IMG/VR virus record: IMGVR_UViG_3300025536_000028
Span: 1 to 36,320 of that record
Direction: 5' to 3' (one strand)
From: a virus
DNA length: 36,320 bases
Each line of letters begins with the position of its first letter. Position 1 is the stretch's first letter. Position numbers and translations under genes: made by a program. Of the stretch, positions 1 to 5,512 are shown in pieces. The notes under the pieces were generated by a model, which was given only the letters and a program-made list of their open reading frames with translations, did not search any database and had not been told where the DNA came from.

Positions 1-421
1 TGGCCATCCTCAACGCTTGGCCTGTACCGCCGATTATCTTCCCGTCCTTGGTCCAACAATCGATGAAGTCTACTGGCGTATCGAGGTTCTTCCCCAACAC
101 AATCATGCAATTCCTTGCATGGGCGCTCTGTGCGAATCCGTTACATTTGTCCCACGCTGGATGATACTTTGCTGCCATCTCGTACGCTGCTTCTGGGATA
201 TCATCAGATGGTTTGTAGATCTCGATGTCTTTGCTGTACTTACGATGTCCTTTCTCGTACGCTGTATCTGCTCCCTTCGCTCCTCCGCTCCTCAATCTGT
301 AACCTCTGGATCCATACACCTTCGCTCTATACTCCATGTAATCGAGGATCAATTCGGGTGTTTCCCTCGACCCGATGCCGGCGTAGATGGTGGTCATACT
401 CGCCCGCACTCTGTACATCAT
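1..421 (-). CDS. SLOG/DprA-like Rossmann protein, partial
   Basis: The gene runs off the left edge, so the C-terminus is missing; about 140 residues are visible. The start of the fold reads IYAGIGSRETP, followed about 25 residues later by RSGGAKGADTAYEKG. Both are typical of the SLOG/DprA (SMF) nucleotide-binding Rossmann superfamily, where the GGAxGAD loop binds a phosphate or nucleotide. Later there is a NCMIVLGKN strand that fits the same fold. Phages commonly carry such proteins with no assigned reaction. ATG at 421 is used (418 is a second ATG); an in-frame ATG at 397 sits just before the conserved domain and is an alternative start. It lies 4 bases downstream of the DUF6745 gene, whose last codons contain the AAGGAAA ribosome site. 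Fold assignment is good; function is unknown. Confidence 0.75.
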   Translation of the reverse strand, partial: MMYRVRASMTTIYAGIGSRETPELILDYMEYRAKVYGSRGYRLRSGGAKGADTAYEKGHRKYSKDIEIYKPSDDIPEAAYEMAAKYHPAWDKCNGFAQSAHARNCMIVLGKNLDTPVDFIDCWTKDGKIIGGTGQALRMA

Positions 422-425
422 GGCG

Positions 426-1319
426 TCACGTTTCCTTAATCGGATTGTATTGCTGTGTAGATAGATTGAACGTCCATGCGACTCCCTCGTGCGGAGTTGT
501 GATCTCGCGAGGTACGTTGAGGAAGTACGGCTTGAATGTGCCGTCCGGTTCCGGACTAGAGTTGATGACTTTGATCACCCGTATGGGCAGATAATCACTA
601 TTGCGTTCCCAACTACGCCGAACAATATTAATTTTCGGCTCTACCCGTACATCGTAGAGTTCACCATATCTGTCTGCGGCAACCAACTCGAGTGGTCCTT
701 CTTTCATGTAGCGCTCGACGCCAAACACCCTCAACATCAGAGATTTGATCTCCATGTTGCGTTCTTGGAGGATGCTGTTGATGGTTGGGTTTTTGATTCT
801 TTTTATATCTTCTTTTCTTATTGGATTGTTCCTGACCGCGTAGATCTCAGTGTCGTCATGGAACACGATAACTGGCTCATCCATGTTCTGTTGATCGAAC
901 ATCAATGCTTCTGTGCGATCCCAAGGACGCGGAGGTAAAGGAGTTTGGCGCGTAATCTTCGGCTGTCGCACGAGACAAACCAACGTAGGACTCATGCAGA
1001 TCAAGCACGCTTCTCTTCTTATTTCCGTTCGATGATCCAACCACACTATTTGAGGATTGAGAACGGGAAGATAAGGATATAAACGAATAGAACGAGCTAT
1101 AACAATTCCTAAAGCTGTGACGGATTCTTGTGGAAATCCGCGCAGATAATCATCTCGAATTACCTTACCACGGAAATCCCAATCATGGAATTTGATTGAC
1201 TTGGCCGCTGCATCGAGCTGGTCAAGTGAATCAAACCACAGGATTGTTGGCTCTGCTCTGATATGTTTAGAGTAGAGTTTTAGGATATGCTCTTCGACTT
1301 CTTCGTTACGATAGCGCAT
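426..1319 (-). CDS. DUF6745 family protein
   Basis: A 297-residue protein. The C-terminal third has the pattern I associate with DUF6745: a helix RNMEIKSLMLRVFGVERYM, then LYDV, a VINSSPEPDGTFKPYFLNVP strand-turn-strand, then HEGVAWTFNL and a terminal YNPIKET. The family has no established biochemical role. The open frame extends upstream to 1559, but that part is antisense-like sequence overlapping the next gene. The ATG at 1319 has AAGGAT just upstream and follows the upstream stop by 13 bases, so 1319 is the best start. It is the middle gene of a three-gene minus-strand operon. Confidence 0.82.
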   Translation of the reverse strand: MRYRNEEVEEHILKLYSKHIRAEPTILWFDSLDQLDAAAKSIKFHDWDFRGKVIRDDYLRGFPQESVTALGIVIARSIRLYPYLPVLNPQIVWLDHRTEIRREACLICMSPTLVCLVRQPKITRQTPLPPRPWDRTEALMFDQQNMDEPVIVFHDDTEIYAVRNNPIRKEDIKRIKNPTINSILQERNMEIKSLMLRVFGVERYMKEGPLELVAADRYGELYDVRVEPKINIVRRSWERNSDYLPIRVIKVINSSPEPDGTFKPYFLNVPREITTPHEGVAWTFNLSTQQYNPIKET

Positions 1320-1332
1320 ATCCTTGGCGGGG

Positions 1333-1683
1333 TTAGTCTGCGACGAGCCTCGTATCGACGAGCTGGCCGTCAAACTCGGCTGTACGCTGCCGTACCACCT
1401 TGTAAGCGCCGCGCGCCAACGTGATTGGTGCGTGCTCCTCGTGAGTAAGCTGCGCCTCGTCGTCATCGACGACAAGCCAACCCACGGGCCGCATACCGAT
1501 GGGATACACAGCTCCGGCCGGCTCAAACAGGCTGGCGTGGAAATGAGGTTCGAGTGCATGTGCGTGGCCGGTGACCTCGCCGTAAGCGAGGACCACTCGG
1601 CCGTTGTCCTTCTCGACTTCCTGAAGCGAATGCTTCGGGAGCTCGTCGATTGGGATTATGAGTACATCGCCTTGCCGGAACAT
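1333..1683 (-). CDS. Conserved small protein paired with DUF6745
   Basis: A 116-residue protein starting MFRQGDVLIIPIDELP, with a central RVVLAYGEVTGHAHAL segment and HEEHAPITLARGAYKVVRQR near the end. The strand-rich, His-containing pattern (GHAHAL, HFHASL, HEEHAPI) suggests a small beta-barrel that could bind a metal, but no metal site is proven. From general knowledge I recognise this protein type as a frequent neighbour of DUF6745 genes; its function is unknown. The start is supported by GGGAGAA 7 bases upstream of ATG 1683 and by a promoter about 20 bases further up. First gene of the leftward operon that also holds DUF6745 and the SLOG gene. Confidence 0.82.
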   Translation of the reverse strand: MFRQGDVLIIPIDELPKHSLQEVEKDNGRVVLAYGEVTGHAHALEPHFHASLFEPAGAVYPIGMRPVGWLVVDDDEAQLTHEEHAPITLARGAYKVVRQRTAEFDGQLVDTRLVAD

Positions 1684-1710
1684 ATGGGTTCTCCCGTGTT
1701 GTGTCTTGCT

Positions 1711-1738
1711 AGTATAGCAAAGCTATAGCAATTCGCAA
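1711..1738 (-). promoter_or_regulatory. Leftward sigma70-type promoter with palindrome
   Basis: Read on the minus strand, TTGCGA (1738-1733) is followed after 16 bases by TATACT (1716-1711), with TG one base before the -10 (extended -10, TGCTATACT). The predicted start leaves a leader of about 20 bases before ATG 1683. A perfect dyad, TATAGC-AAA-GCTATA (1713-1727), overlaps the -10 and looks like an operator. A very similar extended -10 occurs at 8071-8076. Confidence 0.55.
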
Positions 1739-1739
1739 G

Positions 1740-2138
1740 TCACGCCTCTGGAGCTTTCGGCTTGGCTGCATCACCGAACCACGCATAGATGTCATCCGTT
1801 GTGGCGCTCGGCTCGCCGAATCGCTTCACCGTGGTAAGCACCGCAGCCGGCAATAGTATCGGGAAGTTGTGCGTGGTCTGCTCCATCCGCAAATAGGCCA
1901 TCCCACGGAGGTAGCCGTTCGCGAGATGTGCGATACGAGCTTCCTTGCACACCACGTTCTTTCGATGATGGTACAGACTCTCGCGCGTCGCCAGAAACTC
2001 GGTCTTGGTGTCGCTCTGCTTCTCGGCAGCGCGGCGGTAGTGTTTCTTGGCCCTGAGCTCTTCGAGCCGAATGGCTCGTACCTCAGCAGCCAAAGTCTTT
2101 CGCTTCACCCTGAGGTGAACAAGTCGTTCGTGATCCAT
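1740..2138 (-). CDS. Hypothetical protein, basic, helical
   Basis: A 132-residue protein. Residues 1 to about 65 are rich in Lys, Arg and Glu and likely form one or two long helices. Then comes ARIAHLANGYLRGMAYLRMEQ, a pattern found in small phage proteins of unknown role (LA.GYLRG.xY). The C-terminus, ATTDDIYAWFGD, could be a short helix. ATG 2138 has AGGAGA 6 bases upstream and lies 9 bases after the stop of the membrane protein gene, so it is probably cotranscribed with it. No catalytic motif is visible. Confidence 0.75.
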   Translation of the reverse strand: MDHERLVHLRVKRKTLAAEVRAIRLEELRAKKHYRRAAEKQSDTKTEFLATRESLYHHRKNVVCKEARIAHLANGYLRGMAYLRMEQTTHNFPILLPAAVLTTVKRFGEPSATTDDIYAWFGDAAKPKAPEA

Positions 2139-2147
2139 GTGAATCTC

Positions 2148-2357
2148 CTACGTGGTTTTGCTCTTGAACCAATCAAAGAGCGGTTTGATGAAGAACGGCC
2201 ACAAGATGATGACCGTGACCCATTCCAGGAAGGTTACGCCTATCTTGGCCGTGCCTTTGGCGTGGTCGAGGATATGCATCACCAACATGAAACAGAAGAT
2301 GGCGAGTCCGATACAGAAGTACAGGACGACCAAATTCGAAATCAACGTGATAAACAT
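2148..2357 (-). CDS. Small membrane protein, two TM segments
   Basis: A 69-residue protein with two hydrophobic stretches, about residues 3-30 (ITLISNLVVLYFCIGLAIFC) and 42-60 (VTFLEWVTVIILWPFFIKP), and a basic C-terminal tail. A strong GGAGGG site lies 7 bases before ATG 2357. It sits in the leftward early-type gene block. The size would also fit a holin-like or superinfection-exclusion protein, but nothing in the sequence proves that, and the lysis genes are at the other end of the window. Confidence 0.7.
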   Translation of the reverse strand: MFITLISNLVVLYFCIGLAIFCFMLVMHILDHAKGTAKIGVTFLEWVTVIILWPFFIKPLFDWFKSKTT

Positions 2358-2376
2358 CTTCTAGCCCTCCGTTGAA

Positions 2377-2598
2377 TTATACTGTTAATACTCCAACAAC
2401 GTACTCACCATCGACAGCGAGTACTCTACATCGGAATCTGTCCCCGAACTCGTTCACTATCGTTATCGTGTGACCGATTGTCACGTCTTCTTTGGTGACA
2501 TGGCGGAATAATATCCGCCCGTTCATCGTGAAATGAACATGATGCCGATCGATGAGCTGACGCTCGCGATTCGACATCATTGGTAGGACGTTGTTCAT
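2377..2598 (-). CDS. Hypothetical 73-aa protein
   Basis: Starts MNNVLPMMSNRERQLI and continues with strand-rich sequence ending FRCRVLAVDGEYVVGVLTV, which suggests a small beta-barrel. The open frame continues upstream to 2778, but that part overlaps the previous gene. ATG 2598 overlaps the previous stop as ATGA and has GGAG 6 bases before it, so the shorter form is preferred. Function unknown. Confidence 0.65.
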   Translation of the reverse strand: MNNVLPMMSNRERQLIDRHHVHFTMNGRILFRHVTKEDVTIGHTITIVNEFGDRFRCRVLAVDGEYVVGVLTV

Positions 2599-2915
2599 GT
2601 GCGCTCCAGAATCTTTGCCATGACCCCACGGAGTTGGCGGACCTCTTTGATGAGTGCCTTCAGGTCCGATTCTTGTTCTTTTCGATTGTACTCGTCGGCC
2701 AGCAAGCCGAACCGGAGCTGTTGTGCCGGCGACGTTTCCTTGACGTGTACGATATTGGCACCTGGGAAACGGTAGCAATCTGGAAAATCGCTACAATGTC
2801 CATAAACGAGAAGAGACGGTATGCCAACACCTTTAGTGAAATTATAAGATCTGATGTTCGTGAGAACCACGATACATCCGCCTTGATCCGCTGCTAATTT
2901 GATTGTAAGTTCCAT
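2595..2915 (-). CDS. Hypothetical 106-aa protein
   Basis: Begins with strand-loop-strand sequence around CIVVLTNIRSYNFTKGV and ends in a charged, probably coiled-coil helix (about residues 75-104, EYNRKEQESDLKALIKEVRQ). The start is either ATG 2915, which shares its A with the upstream TGA stop (TGATG), or the GTG at 2918; ATG is more likely. It is coupled on both sides: its own stop overlaps the next gene by 4 bases. I do not recognise a family. Confidence 0.65.
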   Translation of the reverse strand: MELTIKLAADQGGCIVVLTNIRSYNFTKGVGIPSLLVYGHCSDFPDCYRFPGANIVHVKETSPAQQLRFGLLADEYNRKEQESDLKALIKEVRQLRGVMAKILERT

Positions 2916-3331
2916 CACACTCTCCCGGTCCTGATTATTGGTCGTACTCCAAGCAATCCGTTCTTGATGAAATCGTCTATGTCTCCATCAAGTACAATGT
3001 CCGGGCTTTTTTCGATTACACCATCCGTGGCTGTCCATCTTTCCCAATGGACAGTTCGCACAACGATGTTCCCATCATTCCTCGGTACATCGTCCGGCGT
3101 CAAGCTATAATGTACAAGTAGCTTAGCGACTAAACGATGGAAAGCTTCTTTGAGGTTTGATTGACGCTCTCGATGACGTGTACATTGAGCGCGAAGTCCG
3201 GAGGCGGGATGATGGATGCGGCAACAATTCTGATGCTTGTTGCGATGCTGGCCACCCTTCCCCGTGCCAGAGAACCAATCAACAACGAAGTCTTTTTTGG
3301 TAAAATTCACGTTCGTCATGTGGCGTTGCAT
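2915..3331 (-). CDS. GGQ-domain release-factor-like protein
   Basis: A 138-residue protein built around class I release factor domain 3. The segment SGTGKGGQHRNKHQNCCRIH has the GGQ motif at residues 26-28, followed by HHPASGLRAQC and RQSNLKEAFHRL, which match the RF1/RF2/PrfH pattern of a basic helix and a conserved R-Q-x-N-x-x-x-A segment. In such proteins GGQ inserts into the ribosomal peptidyl-transferase centre and hydrolyses peptidyl-tRNA. The codon-recognition domains of RF1/RF2 are absent, so a rescue or PrfH-like role is more likely than normal stop decoding. Residues from about 90 on form an extension I do not recognise. ATG 3331 has AAAGGA 9 bases upstream; an in-frame ATG at 3319 is possible. 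First gene of its leftward operon. Confidence 0.85.
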   Translation of the reverse strand: MQRHMTNVNFTKKDFVVDWFSGTGKGGQHRNKHQNCCRIHHPASGLRAQCTRHRERQSNLKEAFHRLVAKLLVHYSLTPDDVPRNDGNIVVRTVHWERWTATDGVIEKSPDIVLDGDIDDFIKNGLLGVRPIIRTGRV

Positions 3332-3355
3332 GTTGTAACGTCCTTTATATATACT
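3326..3355 (+). promoter_or_regulatory. Candidate rightward promoter for the tRNA block
   Basis: TTGCAT (3326-3331), an 18-base spacer and TATACT (3350-3355) lie between the divergent genes starting at 3331 (minus) and 3395 (plus). It would transcribe the 98-aa ORF and the tRNA array. The A/T-rich TATATATA core may also serve the minus strand. Spacer length and -35 are only moderate matches. Confidence 0.4.
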
Positions 3356-3394
3356 ATTGCCAGACAATGCAACAGCGGACGAGGGGCGTAATAC

Positions 3395-3691
3395 ATGTTC
3401 GAAATCCACGAAATCGTTGTCGTGAGAGAAGACATACCTCCCGATGAAGTGCATCCGCGATTGCGGAAATACATCGGCGAGGACGTTGAAATCATCGCAA
3501 AAAGAATCGATGATAAAAACGGACTTGTCTACGACATCATGCACAAAGACGGAAATGCGTTGAGTGCGCGGGAATGCGCTCTCCGGAAAAAGAAACGCCC
3601 CGGAAATGATGTCGAGACCGGATCGTGGGATTTGATCGAGAAGTACATCGGATGGAACCCGGTGAAGGAGAAAGAGAACACAGCGGCGTAA
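3395..3691 (+). CDS. Hypothetical protein upstream of tRNA array
   Basis: A 98-residue protein: MFEIHEIVVVREDIP, a strand-rich middle (GLVYDIMHKDGNALSARECALRKKKRP), then GSWDLIEKYIGWNP. I recognise the general type of small phage protein with a basic patch followed by a GSWD...W.P ending; no function is known. GAGGGG lies 8 bases before the ATG. The last 10 bases are shared with the 5' end of tRNA-Gln: the TAA stop is formed by positions 8-10 of the tRNA. The overlap suggests that the ORF and tRNA are on one transcript and that tRNA processing would remove the stop from the mRNA. Confidence 0.75.
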   Translation: MFEIHEIVVVREDIPPDEVHPRLRKYIGEDVEIIAKRIDDKNGLVYDIMHKDGNALSARECALRKKKRPGNDVETGSWDLIEKYIGWNPVKEKENTAA

Positions 3692-3753
3692 CCGAGCGGT
3701 TCAGGTATCTGGCTTTGACCCAGAGTAGGCAGGTTCGACTCCTGCCGCCGCTT
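3682..3753 (+). tRNA. tRNA-Gln (TTG)
   Basis: Acceptor AGCGGCG pairs with CGCCGCT. The anticodon stem is TCTGG/CCAGA around loop CTTTGAC, giving anticodon TTG. The T arm is GCAGG-TTCGACT-CCTGC. Unlike most of its neighbours, it has no full encoded CCA (TCA follows the acceptor). Its 5' end overlaps the stop of the preceding ORF. Confidence 0.88.
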
Positions 3754-3763
3754 CAGGGACAAA

Positions 3764-3840
3764 TGCGAGGTGGACTGGAATGGCTCCAGCACGGCTTCAT
3801 GCGCCGTTCGACGCGGGTTCGATTCCCGCCCTCGCTACCA
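3764..3840 (+). tRNA. tRNA-Met (CAT)
   Basis: Anticodon stem ACGGC/GCCGT with loop TTCATGC gives anticodon CAT. The T arm is GCGGG-TTCGATT-CCCGC and CCA is encoded. With CCA fixed, the first acceptor pair is T1:T72, a mismatch; a non-paired 1:72 is a hallmark of bacterial initiator tRNA. The D arm is odd (CTGG/CCAG shifted by two). It could be initiator, elongator or lysidine-type Ile2; the sequence alone does not settle this. Confidence 0.85.
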
Positions 3841-3845
3841 TTGAT

Positions 3846-3933
3846 GGAGAGTTGGCCGAGCGGATGAAGGCTCTAGTCTTGAAAACTAGCGGCTCGTAAG
3901 GGTCCGTGGGTTCGAATCCCACACTCTCCTCCA
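3846..3933 (+). tRNA. tRNA-Ser (TGA)
   Basis: Class II tRNA with acceptor GGAGAGT/ACTCTCC, anticodon stem CTAGT/ACTAG with loop CTTGAAA (anticodon TGA), a long variable arm, T arm GTGGG-TTCGAAT-CCCAC and encoded CCA. The discriminator is T rather than the usual G of bacterial tRNA-Ser. Confidence 0.93.
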
Positions 3934-3939
3934 AGATTT

Positions 3940-4015
3940 GGGTCGTTAGCTCAGTCGGTAGAGCAGTAGGCTTTTAACTTATTGGTCGAGAGTTCGAACC
4001 TCTCACGACCCACCA
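3940..4015 (+). tRNA. tRNA-Lys (TTT)
   Basis: Acceptor GGGTCGT/ACGACCC, D arm GCTCAGTCGGTAGAGC, anticodon loop CTTTTAA (anticodon TTT), T arm GAGAG-TTCGAAC-CTCTC, discriminator A and encoded CCA. The anticodon stem contains G-T pairs. Confidence 0.94.
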
Positions 4016-4019
4016 GAAT

Positions 4020-4094
4020 TGAGGTGTAGCTCAGTGGTAGAGCAGTATCCTGATACGGTATTGGCCGGAGGTTCAAATCCTCCCACCTCAACCA
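4020..4094 (+). tRNA. tRNA-Ile (GAT)
   Basis: Acceptor TGAGGTG/CACCTCA, D arm GCTCAGTGGTAGAGC, anticodon stem GTATC/GGTAT with loop CTGATAC (anticodon GAT), T arm GGAGG-TTCAAAT-CCTCC, and ACCA 3' end. A second isoleucine tRNA with anticodon TAT lies at 6990-7066. Confidence 0.93.
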
Positions 4095-4098
4095 AGAT

Positions 4099-4187
4099 GG
4101 AGATGGTATGCAAGCGGTCAAAGCGATTGGGCTGTGACCCCAATTCAGGAAACTGATTCACGGGTTCGAATCCCGTCCATCACCCCA
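4099..4187 (+). tRNA. tRNA-His (GTG) with a class II body
   Basis: The anticodon stem TTGGG/CCCAA encloses CTGTGAC, giving GTG (His). The 3' end has discriminator C73 and an extra 5' G at 4099 that can pair with it; G-1:C73 is the histidine identity signature. Yet the variable region is 16 bases and forms a hairpin (TCAG-GAAA-CTGA), and the D arm has only 3 pairs with an AAGCGGTCAAA loop, both like bacterial tRNA-Tyr. A histidine tRNA should have a short variable loop. The acceptor also has an A2:A71 mismatch. T arm ACGGG-TTCGAAT-CCCGT is normal and CCA is encoded. Confidence 0.82.
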
Positions 4188-4203
4188 CATAAGAGGAATT
4201 GCT

Positions 4204-4485
4204 GTGAAAATCAATAGCAGAGTTGGAGCAGTGTTATCGGTAGACGATAAACACGTGAACCTGCTTGGCTACGGAGTGTACATCGGAGACTTGCGTTGTA
4301 GCATCAGTATCGCATCTATAAATCCCTGCATTCTTCTGGACAATGGAAGATATGTATGGGGTTGCCAATGTTGGTGGGGCGAGGAAGAACGCATGAAAGA
4401 GGAAATCGAATCATGGCTGAACGGCTCTGTGAAAAGAACGATTAACGAAGTTGAGGTCGAGAACGTACCTCCAACAAAGGATTGA
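4204..4485 (+). CDS. Hypothetical protein inside the tRNA array
   Basis: A 93-residue protein starting at GTG 4204 with AAGAGGAA 5 bases upstream. The N-terminal part is strand-rich (RVGAVLSVDDKHVNLLGYGV), the middle has ILLDNGRYVWGCQCWWGEEE with a Cys-Gln-Cys, and the end is a charged helix plus EVEVENVPP. Related small proteins that begin with GAVLS and carry a W(G/W)xxE segment occur in phages, without known role. It stands between tRNA-His and tRNA-Trp, spaced 16 and 6 bases, so it must be read from the tRNA precursor transcript. Confidence 0.72.
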   Translation: MKINSRVGAVLSVDDKHVNLLGYGVYIGDLRCSISIASINPCILLDNGRYVWGCQCWWGEEERMKEEIESWLNGSVKRTINEVEVENVPPTKD

Positions 4486-4491
4486 TTTACT

Positions 4492-4565
4492 CCGGAGATA
4501 GTTCAGTGGTAGAACGGTTGCCTCCAAAACAACGTACCGAGGTTCGATTCCTTGTCTCCGGGCCA
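4492..4565 (+). tRNA. tRNA-Trp (CCA)
   Basis: Acceptor CCGGAGA/TCTCCGG with discriminator G and encoded CCA. Anticodon loop CTCCAAA gives anticodon CCA; its stem GTTGC/ACAAC has one C-A mismatch next to the loop. T arm CGAGG-TTCGATT-CCTTG. Confidence 0.9.
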
Positions 4566-4572
4566 ATTTCAC

Positions 4573-4648
4573 GCGACGTTAACTCAGTGGCTAGAGTGCC
4601 TGCCTGTCTAGTAGGAAGTCATGGGTTCGAATCCCATACGTCGCGCCA
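4573..4648 (+). tRNA. tRNA-Asp (GTC)
   Basis: Acceptor GCGACGT/ACGTCGC, discriminator G, encoded CCA. Anticodon stem CCTGC/GTAGG around CTGTCTA gives GTC. T arm ATGGG-TTCGAAT-CCCAT. Confidence 0.93.
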
Positions 4649-4656
4649 AAGATAGA

Positions 4657-4731
4657 GAACCTGTAGCATAATGGTCAGTGCAACAGACTTTCAATCTGTC
4701 GATTCGGGTTCAATTCCCGGCAGGTTCACCA
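4657..4731 (+). tRNA. tRNA-Glu (TTC)
   Basis: Acceptor GAACCTG/CAGGTTC, anticodon stem ACAGA/TCTGT with loop CTTTCAA (anticodon TTC), a T arm with TTCAATT loop, discriminator A and encoded CCA. Confidence 0.93.
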
Positions 4732-4737
4732 AACAAT

Positions 4738-4815
4738 TGGAGGGTAGCAATCCGGGTGATTGCGCTCGGCTGTTAACCGAGAATGAGGTGGGTTCGAGCC
4801 CCACCCCTCCAGCCA
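4738..4815 (+). tRNA. tRNA-Asn (GTT)
   Basis: Acceptor TGGAGGG/CCCTCCA with discriminator G and encoded CCA. Anticodon stem CTCGG/CCGAG around CTGTTAA gives GTT. T arm GTGGG-TTCGAGC-CCCAC. Confidence 0.93.
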
Positions 4816-4821
4816 AATATA

Positions 4822-4897
4822 GCGGGTATAGCTCAGTTGGTAGAGCATCGTCCTTCCAAGTCGAATGTCGTGAGTTCGAGTCTCACTGCCCGCTCCA
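4822..4897 (+). tRNA. tRNA-Gly (TCC)
   Basis: Acceptor GCGGGTA/TGCCCGC with discriminator T (usual for Gly) and encoded CCA. Anticodon loop CTTCCAA gives TCC; the stem TCGTC/GTCGA has one T-T mismatch. D arm GCTCAGTTGGTAGAGC, T arm GTGAG-TTCGAGT-CTCAC. Confidence 0.92.
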
Positions 4898-4911
4898 TCT
4901 TATTTGATTAT

Positions 4912-4989
4912 GGGGGTGTATCCCAATTGGAAGAGGAATTGGATTTAAAATCCATACAAGTGTGAGTTCGAATCTCACCACCCCTACCA
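4912..4989 (+). tRNA. tRNA-Leu (TAA) with a short variable loop
   Basis: Acceptor GGGGGTG/CACCCCT (first pair G-T), discriminator A and encoded CCA. Anticodon loop TTTAAAA between TTGGA and TCCAT gives TAA. The variable region between TCCAT and the T stem GTGAG is only ACAAGT (6 bases), whereas bacterial tRNA-Leu has a long class II arm. The D arm TCC/GGA has three good pairs. Confidence 0.85.
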
Positions 4990-5018
4990 CATCGAAGGTG
5001 CGTTCAATGTTCCTAACA

Positions 5019-5095
5019 GCGCCAATAGCTCAACTGGATAGAGCAGCGGAGTTCTAATCCGCATGTTGGGGGTTCGAATCCCTCTTGGCGCGCCA
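5019..5095 (+). tRNA. tRNA-Arg (TCT)
   Basis: Acceptor GCGCCAA/TTGGCGC with discriminator G and encoded CCA. Anticodon stem GCGGA/TCCGC around GTTCTAA gives TCT. T arm GGGGG-TTCGAAT-CCCTC. Last tRNA of the rightward array. Confidence 0.94.
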
Positions 5096-5110
5096 ATTTA
5101 GAGTACAGAT

Positions 5111-5512
5111 ATGCATCACAAGAGACACAGACCGAAGAATAGAAGAGCCGGCTGCCTAATGTGCAAGCCGCACAAGGCCAATGGAGTCAGTGACTCTCGG
5201 GCCTTGAGGCCACAAGATTTACGTCGCATTGACGTACTGGTACCACCCAAGCACCACCGCAAGAAAGTGCGGAAAGTCTGGCTCCTTACAGGTATTTGGA
5301 AAGGAGATAATGCCCGTCCTTGGCATCACAAGCCGTGGACGATGCGGTACGAAAAAGAGCGCGACGCCTTACAGGCTAAGGCGTCGCATGAGAAATCCAG
5401 ATATCTTTGTAATTACGAGTGGACGATTACGAACCTTGGTGCGAGTGATCGTAATATGACTGAACCGACTCCGCCTCCTCTGATTTCCGATGATTATGTC
5501 CCATCGCTCTGA
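5111..5512 (+). CDS. RAGCLMCKPHK-motif small basic protein
   Basis: A 133-residue, strongly basic protein that opens MHHKRHRPKNRRAGCLMCKP and goes on HKANG. I recognise this N-terminal motif (basic stretch, AGCLMCKPHK.NG) as shared by many small phage and bacterial proteins, sometimes mislabelled as Rrp5-like; the CxxC could bind a metal or RNA. The rest is basic and Trp-rich (WLLTGIWKGDNARPWHHKPW). No strong ribosome site precedes the ATG. The 3' end overlaps the convergent VWA gene by 86 bases, which is unusual; the tail beyond about residue 105 may be poorly conserved. Confidence 0.65.
   Translation: MHHKRHRPKNRRAGCLMCKPHKANGVSDSRALRPQDLRRIDVLVPPKHHRKKVRKVWLLTGIWKGDNARPWHHKPWTMRYEKERDALQAKASHEKSRYLCNYEWTITNLGASDRNMTEPTPPPLISDDYVPSL

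Noticed and set aside
17-594. Two overlapping rightward ORFs of 140 and 159 aa
   Set aside because: They are antisense to the SLOG and DUF6745 genes, have Cys/Ser/Leu-rich compositions typical of reversed reading, and lack ribosome sites.
1324-1728. 134-aa rightward ORF
   Set aside because: It is antisense to the conserved 116-aa gene and its promoter; the minus-strand protein has a clear family pattern.
3332-3544. Extension of the release-factor-like ORF to 209 aa
   Set aside because: The extra 71 residues are antisense to the 98-aa ORF, and a strong AAAGGA site supports the start at 3331.
4671-4965. ORFs across tRNA-Glu, Asn, Gly and Leu
   Set aside because: They read through four well-formed tRNA genes and contain their T-arm sequences in translation, so they are artefacts.
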